The position numbers and the translations under genes are program-made. The notes beneath the pieces were generated by a model. The model was not told the origin of the DNA. It searched no databases and saw nothing but the letters and a program-made list of their open reading frames with translations. DNA of 64,000 nt from NCBI RefSeq assembly GCF_028473145.1, contig NZ_CP092370.1, forward strand, positions 2,046,001-2,110,000, in the 5' to 3' direction. Shown one piece after another: positions 8,051-16,429 of the stretch. Position 1 is the first letter of the stretch; every line of letters starts with the position of its first letter. Origin of the DNA: Flavobacterium sp. CBA20B-1. Lineage in GTDB: Bacteria; Bacteroidota; Bacteroidia; Flavobacteriales; Flavobacteriaceae.

Positions 8051-8794
8051 ATGCAGTGGGTGGTTATTATAGGTGTAATTGGTGTGCTTTTAGTTACAAG
8101 TTGTGTGCTATCAGTACTATGTTTCAAACAAAAAAAAAGGTTGAATGATTTAAAAAAAGCAAAAAAGAGATTAGCAACTCATATTGAAATTCAAATTGCA
8201 AAGCATGTAAAGGCAGAGCGCACAGCAATGGCTCAAAATCTTCATGACGATTTAGCAGGAACTTTGGCAGCAATAAAAAACAATATCGATATAGCCCTAC
8301 AAACAAATAATACTACCCAGTTAAAACATGTCAATGAAATGGTAGCTGCGGTGTATCATCATGTTCGAAATAAAAGTCATGAACTGTTAGAACAAAAGCC
8401 AGTTGCCAATTTAACATTTACCAATGAACTATTAAAGTTAACCGATACATTTTTTGCATCAAGCGCATACAAAACAGCAGTTGAGATAGAGGAAGAGGCC
8501 ATTACTAGCATAAATACACATCAACAAAACGAATTGCTCCTTATTATAAAAGAAGCGTTTACAAATATTTTAAAGCATTCAAAAGCAACCAATGTATCAG
8601 TAACATTGTATAAAGAATCACAAAAAGTATATCTTGTAATTGCAGATAATGGTGTTGGATTACCAACGCACATATTAAGAAATGGTTACGGATTAAAATC
8701 AATAGAAAAAAGAGTAAAGGCTATAAAAGGAACACTAAATCTGAACAAACCCTTATTGGGTGCGGAGTTAGAAGTGCAAATTTATGTTAATTAG
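8051..8794 (+). CDS. HisKA_3-type sensor histidine kinase
   Basis: The 247-residue kinase begins with one membrane helix (residues 3-25, WVVIIGVIGVLLVTSCVLSV), then a basic coiled linker, a HisKA_3 domain with phospho-acceptor His65 in MAQNLHDDLAGTLAAIK, and an HATPase domain with EAFTNILKHSKA, IADNGVGLP and GYGLKSIEKR. It has no extracytoplasmic sensor domain; input would have to come from the membrane helix, the linker or a partner protein. It follows its response regulator by 24 bases. The next gene has a separate promoter. Confidence 0.92.
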   Translation: MQWVVIIGVIGVLLVTSCVLSVLCFKQKKRLNDLKKAKKRLATHIEIQIAKHVKAERTAMAQNLHDDLAGTLAAIKNNIDIALQTNNTTQLKHVNEMVAAVYHHVRNKSHELLEQKPVANLTFTNELLKLTDTFFASSAYKTAVEIEEEAITSINTHQQNELLLIIKEAFTNILKHSKATNVSVTLYKESQKVYLVIADNGVGLPTHILRNGYGLKSIEKRVKAIKGTLNLNKPLLGAELEVQIYVN

Positions 8795-8867
8795 GTATAA
8801 AAATCGAATTAAAATTTATTGTTTTAGGATTGTTTATAGCATATTCATGCTATAAGTAAAAAAAAAA

Positions 8868-8899
8868 TTGAATTTCATTTTATTTTATTAGTACCTTTG
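8868..8899 (+). promoter_or_regulatory. Bacteroidota-type promoter of the giant repeat-protein gene
   Basis: TTG at 8868-8870 lies 21 bases upstream of TACCTTTG (8892-8899), matching the Bacteroidota -33 TTG / -7 TAnnTTTG pattern. The start codon is about 50 bases downstream of the -7 element. Confidence 0.6.
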
Positions 8900-8951
8900 C
8901 CTTTGATTAAAAAATAATTAGAATAATTTTAGAAAATAATTAGTTAATGTT

Positions 8952-11900
8952 ATGAATAGAAAATTACTTTCAGTATCATTATTGTTATTTGGTATCAACG
9001 CTTATAGTCAGGTAGGTATTGGAACATTAAATCCAAATTCCTCTTCACAATTAGATGTAACATCAGATAAAAAAGGGGTTCTCATGCCAAGGGTAGCGTT
9101 ATCTTCAACAACAGATGCAACTACCATTCAAAATGGCAATGTGAATAGTTTGTTGGTATTTAATACCAATAACGAAAACGATATACAACCTGGTTATTAC
9201 TATTGGTATATTGATAAATGGATGCGTATTGTAAATGAGTCTGATGTCATTGCATTAGATAAAAATACAACAAACACTACCTTAACTGTTATAAGCGGAG
9301 ATTTAGTACTTACAGATAGTGATGGGAATACAGTTTCTGTCCCTTTGGAAGCAATTAATATTTCAACTAATATAGTTACTTATCAAGGTAATCAATATTA
9401 CCTTTCTGAAGAATATATTTTAAATGGTGGTTCAGTAGATGTTTCTACATGGACAAGTGTGCCAGCGGGAGCTGTTTTATTAGATGTAGTTGGAAATGTA
9501 GTAACCAACATCCAGAACCAAGGCGATATCTATAGTGAGATCATCAACATCTTAGAGCAAGAGAGCGATATATTTGTAGACAACGGCGACGGTACCTTTA
9601 CGCACACAGCGGTAGACGGAACGGTAATGACCTTTGATGCGAACACTTTGGATATGGTTAACAACAACGACAGTACCTATACCTTCACCAATGCGAATGG
9701 TGATACCTTAACGGTAGACGTAGTAGGCGATGTAGTAACCAACATCCAGAACCAAGGCGATATCTATAGTGAGATCATCAACATCTTAGAACAAGAGAGC
9801 GATATTTTCACAGACAACGGCGACGGCACCTTCACGCACACAGCAGTAGACGGTACAGTAGTAACGTTCGATGCAAACACCACAGCAATGGTAAACAATA
9901 ACGACGGTACGTATACCTTCACTAACGCAAATGGTGATACCTTAACGGTAGACGTAGTAGGCGATGTGGTAACCAACATCCAAAACCAAGGCGATATCTA
10001 TAGTGAGATCATCAACATCTTAGAGCAAGAGAGCGATATATTTGTAGACAACGGCGACGGTACCTTTACGCACACAGCGGTAGACGGTACAGTAGTAACG
10101 TTCGATGCAAACACCACAGCAATGGTTGACAACGGCAACGGTACTTATACCTTCACTAACGCAAATGGTGATACCTTAACGGTAGACGTAGTAGGCGATG
10201 TGGTAACCAACATCCAAAACCAAGGCGATATCTATAGTGAGATCATCAACATCTTAGAGCAAGAGAGCGATATATTTGTAGACAACGGCGACGGCACCTT
10301 CACGCACACAGCAGTAGACGGAACAGTAGTAACGTTCGATGCAAACACCACAGCAATGGTTGACAACGGCAACGGTACTTATACCTTCACTAACGCAAAT
10401 GGTGATACCTTAACGGTAGACGTAGTAGGCGATGTGGTAACCAACATCCAAAACCAAGGCGATATCTATAGTGAGATCATCAACATCTTAGAACAAGAGA
10501 GCGATATTTTCACAGACAACGGCGACGGAACCTTTACGCACACAGCAGTAGACGGTACAGTAATGACCTTTGACGCGAACACCACAGCAATGGTTGACAA
10601 CGGCAACGGTACTTATACCTTCACTAACGCAAATGGTGATACCTTAACGGTAGACGTAGTAGGCGATGTGGTAACCAACATCCAAAACCAAGGCGATATC
10701 TATAGTGAGATCATCAACATCTTAGAGCAAGAGAGCGATATATTTGTAGACAACGGCGACGGTACCTTTACGCACACAGCAGTAGACGGTACAGTAGTAA
10801 CGTTCGATGCAAACACCACAGCAATGGTTGACAACGGCGACGGTACTTATACCTTCACCAATGCCAACGGTGATACCATTACGGTAGACGTAGTAGGCGA
10901 TGTGGTAACCAACATCCAAAACCAAGGCGATATCTATAGTGAAATCATCAACATCTTAGAGCAAGAGAGCGATATCTTTGTAGACAACGGCGACGGCACC
11001 TTTACGCACACAGCAGTAGACGGTACAGTAGTAACGTTCGATGCAAACACCACAGCAATGGTTGACAACAACGACGGTACTTATACCTTCACTAACGCAA
11101 ATGGTGATACCTTAACGGTAGACGTAGTAGGCGATGTGGTAACCAACATCCAAAACCAAGGCGATATCTATAGTGAGATCATCAATATCTTAGAGCAAGA
11201 GAGCGATATATTTGTAGACAACGGCGACGGCACCTTCACGCACACAGCGGTAGACGGCACGGTGGTAACCTTCGATGCAAACACCACAGCAATGGTTGAA
11301 AACGGCGACGGTACTTATACCTTCACCAACGCCAACGGTGATACCATTACGGTAGACGTAGTAGGCGATGTGGTAACCAACATCCAAAACCAAGGCGATA
11401 TCTATAGTGAAATCATCAACATCTTAGAGCAAGAGAGCGATATCTTTGTAGACAACGGCGACGGCACCTTTACGCACACAGCAGTAGACGGTACAGTAGT
11501 AACGTTCGATGCAAACACCACAGCAATGGTTGACAACGGCGACGGTACGTATACCTTCACCAACGCCAACGGTGATACCATTACGGTAGATGTAGTAGGC
11601 GATGTGGTAACCAACATCCAAAACCAAGGCGATATCTATAGTGAAATCATCAACATCTTAGAGCAAGAGAGCGATATCTTTGTAGACAACGGCGACGGCA
11701 CCTTTACGCACACAGCAGTAGATGGTACAGTAATGACCTTTGACGCGAACACTTTGGATATGGTAAACAACAACGACGGTACTTATACCTTCACCAACGC
11801 CAACGGTGATACCATTACGGTAGACGTAGTAGGCGATGTGGTAACCAACATCCAAAACCAAGGCGATATCTATAGTGAAATCATCAACATCTTAGAGCAA

Positions 11901-14900
11901 GAGAGCGATATCTTTGTAGACAACGGCGACGGCACCTTTACGCACACAGCAGTAGACGGTACAGTAGTAACGTTCGATGCAAACACCACAGCAATGGTTG
12001 ACAACAACGACGGTACTTATACCTTCACTAACGCAAATGGTGATACCTTAACGGTAGACGTAGTAGGCGATGTGGTAACCAACATCCAAAACCAAGGCGA
12101 TATCTATAGTGAGATCATCAACATCTTAGAGCAAGAGAGCGATATATTTGTAGACAACGGCGACGGCACCTTCACGCACACAGCGGTAGACGGTACAGTA
12201 GTAACGTTCGATGCAAACACTACAGCAATGGTTGACAACGGCAACGGTACCTATACCTTCACCAATGCAAATGGTGATACCATTACGGTAGACGTAGTAG
12301 GCGATGTGGTAACCAACATCCAAAACCAAGGCGATATCTATAGTGAGATCATCAACATCTTAGAGCAAGAGAGCGATATATTTGTAGACAACGGCGACGG
12401 TACCTTTACGCACACAGCAGTAGACGGAACGGTAATGACCTTTGACGCGAATACTTTGGATATGGTTAACAACAACGACGGTACCTATACCTTCACCAAT
12501 GCGAATGGTGATACCTTAACGGTAGACGTAGTAGGTGATGTAGTAACCAACATCCAAAACCAAGGCGATATCTATAGTGAGATCATCAACATCTTAGAAC
12601 AAGAGAGCGATATATTTGTAGACAACGGCGACGGAACCTTTACCCACACAGCAGTAGACGGTACAGTAGTAACCTTTGATGCAAACACCTTGGATATGGT
12701 TAACAACAATGACGGTACTTATACCTTCACCAACGCCAACGGCGATACCATTACGGTAGACGTAGTAGGCGATGTGGTAACCAACATCCAAAACCAAGGC
12801 GATATCTATAGTGAGATCATCAACATCTTAGAGCAAGAGAGCGATATATTTGTAGACAACGGCGACGGAACCTTTACCCACACAGCAGTAGACGGTACAG
12901 TAGTAACCTTTGATGCAAACACCTTGGATATGGTGAACAACAACGACGGTACCTATACCTTCACCAACGCCAACGGCGATACCATTACGGTAGACGTAGT
13001 AGGCGATGTGGTAACCAATATCCAAAACCAAGGAGACATCTATAGTGAGATCATCAACATCTTAGAGCAAGAGAGCGATATATTTGTAGACAACGGCGAC
13101 GGTACCTTTACGCACACAGCAGTAGACGGAACGGTAATGACCTTTGACGCGAATACTTTGGATATGGTTAACAACAACGACGGTACCTATACCTTCACCA
13201 ATGCGAATGGTGATACCTTAACGGTAGACGTAGTAGGTGATGTAGTAACCAACATCCAAAACCAAGGCGATATCTATAGTGAGATCATCAACATCTTAGA
13301 ACAAGAGAGCGATATATTTGTAGACAACGGCGACGGAACCTTTACCCACACAGCAGTAGACGGTACAGTAGTAACCTTTGATGCAAACACCTTGGATATG
13401 GTTAACAACAATGACGGTACTTATACCTTCACCAACGCCAACGGCGATACCATTACGGTAGACGTAGTAGGCGATGTGGTAACCAACATCCAAAACCAAG
13501 GCGATATCTATAGTGAGATCATCAACATCTTAGAGCAAGAGAGCGATATATTTGTAGACAACGGCGACGGAACCTTTACCCACACAGCGGTAGACGGTAC
13601 AGTAGTAACCTTTGATGCAAACACCTTGGATATGGTGAACAACAACGACGGTACCTATACCTTCACCAACGCCAACGGCGATACCATTACGGTAGACGTA
13701 GTAGGCGATGTGGTAACCAATATCCAAAACCAAGGAGACATCTATAGTGAGATCATCAACATCTTAGAGCAAGAGAGCGATATATTTGTAGACAACGGCG
13801 ACGGTACCTTTACGCACACAGCAGTAGACGGAACGGTAATGACCTTTGACGCGAATACTTTGGATATGGTTAACAACAACGACGGTACCTATACCTTCAC
13901 CAATGCGAATGGTGATACCTTAACGGTAGACGTAGTAGGTGATGTAGTAACCAACATCCAAAACCAAGGCGATATCTATAGTGAGATCATCAACATCTTA
14001 GAACAAGAGAGCGATATATTTGTAGACAACGGCGACGGAACCTTTACCCACACAGCAGTAGACGGTACAGTAGTAACCTTTGATGCAAACACCACAGCAA
14101 TGGTTGACAACGGCGACGGTACCTATACCTTCACCAACGCCAACGGTGATACCATTACGGTAGACGTAGTAGGCGATGTGGTAACCAACATCCAAAACCA
14201 AGGCGATATCTATAGTGAGATCATCAACATCTTAGAGCAAGAGAGCGATATATTTGTAGACAACGGCGACGGAACCTTTACCCACACAGCGGTAGACGGT
14301 ACAGTAGTAACCTTTGATGCAAACACCTTGGATATGGTGAACAACAACGACGGTACCTATACCTTCACCAACGCCAACGGCGATACCATTACGGTAGACG
14401 TAGTAGGCGATGTGGTAACCAATATCCAAAACCAAGGAGACATCTATAGTGAGATCATCAACATCTTAGAGCAAGAGAGCGATATATTTGTAGACAACGG
14501 CGACGGTACCTTTACGCACACAGCAGTAGACGGAACGGTAATGACCTTTGACGCGAATACTTTGGATATGGTTAACAACAACGACGGTACCTATACCTTC
14601 ACCAATGCGAATGGTGATACCTTAACGGTAGACGTAGTAGGTGATGTAGTAACCAACATCCAAAACCAAGGCGATATCTATAGTGAGATCATCAACATCT
14701 TAGAACAAGAGAGCGATATATTTGTAGACAACGGCGACGGAACCTTTACCCACACAGCAGTAGACGGTACAGTAGTAACCTTTGATGCAAACACCTTGGA
14801 TATGGTTAACAACAATGACGGTACTTATACCTTCACCAACGCCAACGGCGATACCATTACGGTAGACGTAGTAGGCGATGTGGTAACCAACATCCAAAAC

Positions 14901-15788
14901 CAAGGCGATATCTATAGTGAGATCATCAACATCTTAGAGCAAGAGAGCGATATATTTGTAGACAACGGCGACGGAACCTTTACCCACACAGCGGTAGACG
15001 GTACAGTAGTAACCTTTGATGCAAACACCTTGGATATGGTTAACAACAATGACGGTACTTATACCTTCACCAACGCCAACGGCGATACCATTACGGTAGA
15101 CGTAGTAGGCGATGTGGTAACCAACATCCAAAACCAAGGCGATATCTATAGTGAGATCATCAACATCTTAGAGCAAGAGAGCGATATATTTGTAGACAAC
15201 GGCGACGGTACCTTTACCCACACAGCGGTAGACGGTACAGTAGTAACTTTCGATGCGAACACTACCGCAGATAACGGTTTAACTAAGACGAATGATAACA
15301 TTCAATTAGGAGGTACATTAATCAAGCCTACATCAATTGTAACTGATGCTACACAAACGTTAGCTATAGAAGGGTTAGAAGTAGGCGAAGATGATGATCA
15401 AATTGTCGTTGCCGACGAAACTACAGGTGTATTAAGAGCAGTCAAAGCAGCGATGCCTAAGTTCTTCTACATGCCATCAGTGATTATGCCAACGGCACCA
15501 GATCAGGTACCAGGTATGGCAGGCGCTAGCGAAAGCGGAGGTGTATATACCATCAATTTACATACCAACTACACTAATCAGTTTAGTACTCCGATGGCTT
15601 CTAGCGAGACTAGCGCAAGTATACCTACATTGCCAGCCAATGAGTTGCACTACCATATTGTATGGTATGATGATACTGTATTCGAAAATGTAACGATTAA
15701 TGCAAGCGGAATCATGACCTATACCATCGCAAGTGGTGCAGACATTACTGTAGGGTCGTTTATGAACATAGTTTTTGAAGTAAAATAG
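8952..15788 (+). CDS. giant secreted repeat protein, 2278 aa, 25 x 78-residue units
   Basis: The signal peptide MNRKLLSVSLLLFGINAYSQ is followed by the VGIGTLNPNSSSQLDVTS...KGVLMPRVAL module common at the start of flavobacterial surface and tail-fibre-like proteins. Residues 178-2106 are 25 copies of a 78-residue unit made of a helix (QGDIYSEIINILEQESDIF) and two beta-hairpin motifs (DNGDGTFTHTAVDGT and NGDGTYTFTNANGDT). The unit has no Lys, Arg or Cys and about 14 acidic residues; I see no Lys or Arg between Lys104 and Lys2112. A unique C-terminal domain of about 170 residues ends ...MNIVFEVK, without a recognisable type A or B T9SS sorting domain. Downstream genes supply a type B protein and PorP/SprF. 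An extended acidic stalk or adhesin is likely; the function is unknown. Confidence 0.9.
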   Translation: MNRKLLSVSLLLFGINAYSQVGIGTLNPNSSSQLDVTSDKKGVLMPRVALSSTTDATTIQNGNVNSLLVFNTNNENDIQPGYYYWYIDKWMRIVNESDVIALDKNTTNTTLTVISGDLVLTDSDGNTVSVPLEAINISTNIVTYQGNQYYLSEEYILNGGSVDVSTWTSVPAGAVLLDVVGNVVTNIQNQGDIYSEIINILEQESDIFVDNGDGTFTHTAVDGTVMTFDANTLDMVNNNDSTYTFTNANGDTLTVDVVGDVVTNIQNQGDIYSEIINILEQESDIFTDNGDGTFTHTAVDGTVVTFDANTTAMVNNNDGTYTFTNANGDTLTVDVVGDVVTNIQNQGDIYSEIINILEQESDIFVDNGDGTFTHTAVDGTVVTFDANTTAMVDNGNGTYTFTNANGDTLTVDVVGDVVTNIQNQGDIYSEIINILEQESDIFVDNGDGTFTHTAVDGTVVTFDANTTAMVDNGNGTYTFTNANGDTLTVDVVGDVVTNIQNQGDIYSEIINILEQESDIFTDNGDGTFTHTAVDGTVMTFDANTTAMVDNGNGTYTFTNANGDTLTVDVVGDVVTNIQNQGDIYSEIINILEQESDIFVDNGDGTFTHTAVDGTVVTFDANTTAMVDNGDGTYTFTNANGDTITVDVVGDVVTNIQNQGDIYSEIINILEQESDIFVDNGDGTFTHTAVDGTVVTFDANTTAMVDNNDGTYTFTNANGDTLTVDVVGDVVTNIQNQGDIYSEIINILEQESDIFVDNGDGTFTHTAVDGTVVTFDANTTAMVENGDGTYTFTNANGDTITVDVVGDVVTNIQNQGDIYSEIINILEQESDIFVDNGDGTFTHTAVDGTVVTFDANTTAMVDNGDGTYTFTNANGDTITVDVVGDVVTNIQNQGDIYSEIINILEQESDIFVDNGDGTFTHTAVDGTVMTFDANTLDMVNNNDGTYTFTNANGDTITVDVVGDVVTNIQNQGDIYSEIINILEQESDIFVDNGDGTFTHTAVDGTVVTFDANTTAMVDNNDGTYTFTNANGDTLTVDVVGDVVTNIQNQGDIYSEIINILEQESDIFVDNGDGTFTHTAVDGTVVTFDANTTAMVDNGNGTYTFTNANGDTITVDVVGDVVTNIQNQGDIYSEIINILEQESDIFVDNGDGTFTHTAVDGTVMTFDANTLDMVNNNDGTYTFTNANGDTLTVDVVGDVVTNIQNQGDIYSEIINILEQESDIFVDNGDGTFTHTAVDGTVVTFDANTLDMVNNNDGTYTFTNANGDTITVDVVGDVVTNIQNQGDIYSEIINILEQESDIFVDNGDGTFTHTAVDGTVVTFDANTLDMVNNNDGTYTFTNANGDTITVDVVGDVVTNIQNQGDIYSEIINILEQESDIFVDNGDGTFTHTAVDGTVMTFDANTLDMVNNNDGTYTFTNANGDTLTVDVVGDVVTNIQNQGDIYSEIINILEQESDIFVDNGDGTFTHTAVDGTVVTFDANTLDMVNNNDGTYTFTNANGDTITVDVVGDVVTNIQNQGDIYSEIINILEQESDIFVDNGDGTFTHTAVDGTVVTFDANTLDMVNNNDGTYTFTNANGDTITVDVVGDVVTNIQNQGDIYSEIINILEQESDIFVDNGDGTFTHTAVDGTVMTFDANTLDMVNNNDGTYTFTNANGDTLTVDVVGDVVTNIQNQGDIYSEIINILEQESDIFVDNGDGTFTHTAVDGTVVTFDANTTAMVDNGDGTYTFTNANGDTITVDVVGDVVTNIQNQGDIYSEIINILEQESDIFVDNGDGTFTHTAVDGTVVTFDANTLDMVNNNDGTYTFTNANGDTITVDVVGDVVTNIQNQGDIYSEIINILEQESDIFVDNGDGTFTHTAVDGTVMTFDANTLDMVNNNDGTYTFTNANGDTLTVDVVGDVVTNIQNQGDIYSEIINILEQESDIFVDNGDGTFTHTAVDGTVVTFDANTLDMVNNNDGTYTFTNANGDTITVDVVGDVVTNIQNQGDIYSEIINILEQESDIFVDNGDGTFTHTAVDGTVVTFDANTLDMVNNNDGTYTFTNANGDTITVDVVGDVVTNIQNQGDIYSEIINILEQESDIFVDNGDGTFTHTAVDGTVVTFDANTTADNGLTKTNDNIQLGGTLIKPTSIVTDATQTLAIEGLEVGEDDDQIVVADETTGVLRAVKAAMPKFFYMPSVIMPTAPDQVPGMAGASESGGVYTINLHTNYTNQFSTPMASSETSASIPTLPANELHYHIVWYDDTVFENVTINASGIMTYTIASGADITVGSFMNIVFEVK
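9483..15269 (+). repeat. tandem 234-bp coding repeat, 24 full units plus a 171-bp partial
   Basis: GGCGATATCTATAGTGA-type segments recur exactly every 234 bases from 9521 to 15137, giving 25 copies in frame with no length change. Units differ mainly by synonymous changes and a few alternative patches: VVT or VMT, TTAMVDN or TLDMVNN, and TLTV or TITV. Confidence 0.95.
12291..15098 (+). repeat. higher-order 702-bp repeat, four cycles of three units
   Basis: Units 13-24 fall into four cycles (12291, 12993, 13695, 14397), each starting with a VMT/TLDM/TLTV unit followed by two VVT/TITV units. Marker changes such as CAAGGAGACATC recur 702 bases apart (unit starts 12993, 13695, 14397). Unit 20 in the third cycle carries a TTAMVDNGD patch in place of TLDMVNNND, as if overwritten by gene conversion. 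Confidence 0.85.
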
Positions 15789-15845
15789 TCATCACTTCTT
15801 TCTTTATATTTTCGATAATTAACATAAAATTATAATATAACTATG

Positions 15846-15898
15846 GCCTCATTCATTCGTTCTTTGTCATTAAAGAAAGAACGAATGAGGCTTTTTTT
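15846..15898 (+). terminator. terminator after the giant repeat-protein gene
   Basis: GCCTCATTC...GTTCTTT pairs with AAAGAAC/GAATGAGGC around a short loop (one internal ATTC bulge) and is followed by seven T. Confidence 0.8.
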
Positions 15899-16014
15899 AA
15901 GATTTAGTACTGCAGATGTAAGCAGAAATATATGAATTTTGCTTCTTCATTATAAAAAATGTAAATAAGTTACTTGCTTACATAACGTTTCATTAAAAAT
16001 AAAATCAATTGATT

Positions 16015-16422
16015 ATGAAAAAAATATTTAATATAGTTTTTCTGTTAAGCATTTTTTGCTTCGGGAATACGTATGCCCAAAACTCTTCCTGGACTACAGC
16101 AGAAATTACAGTCGTAAACAATGAATTGACATTGATTGAAAACGAGATTCCTATTTCGCCAACACAAAAAGAGTACCTGAGAGACATTTTGTTGCAGAAA
16201 AATGCTGACATTGAAGACGGAGTAAGAATCAACCATAAAAGAAAAATTGTTCTTGGTGATTTAGAAGATGTCATCAGATATGGTCAGCCTGTCAACCGCC
16301 ATCCGGGAGAAGAGAATATTAATGAATTAACTGAAGTAATAAGTCTCGAGATATTCAATCAAAAAATTTTGAATAACTCAGCTTTGCTTCAAGAGTTAAA
16401 TTTAATAATAACAGAAGAATAG
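16015..16422 (+). CDS. small secreted protein, 135 aa, unknown function
   Basis: The ATG at 16015 gives a clean signal peptide, MKKIFNIVFLLSIFCFGNTYAQ; an upstream TTG at 16009 is a poorer start. The mature part, about 113 residues, is soluble and helical with no cysteine (for example EIPISPTQKEYLRDILLQKN). I recognise no domain. It sits 7 bases before the 688-residue surface-protein gene and follows the terminator of the giant repeat gene, so it is probably the first gene of the 16.0-22.7 kb transcript. Confidence 0.75.
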   Translation: MKKIFNIVFLLSIFCFGNTYAQNSSWTTAEITVVNNELTLIENEIPISPTQKEYLRDILLQKNADIEDGVRINHKRKIVLGDLEDVIRYGQPVNRHPGEENINELTEVISLEIFNQKILNNSALLQELNLIITEE

Positions 16423-16429
16423 TTTAGTT

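Noticed and set aside
9764..15137. Thirteen minus-strand frames of 67-71 codons spaced by multiples of 234 bases
   Set aside because: They are shadows of the 234-bp coding repeat: the same antisense frame recurs in each unit. They have no signal, start context or independent conservation.
8952..15788. Tandem repeats as a CRISPR array or noncoding satellite
   Set aside because: Period is 234 bases without spacers, and the frame is open through all 25 units with conserved protein sequence.
15846..15898. Long inverted repeat as a transposon end
   Set aside because: It has a T-run and lies directly after a stop codon; no second copy or transposase is near, so a terminator explains it.
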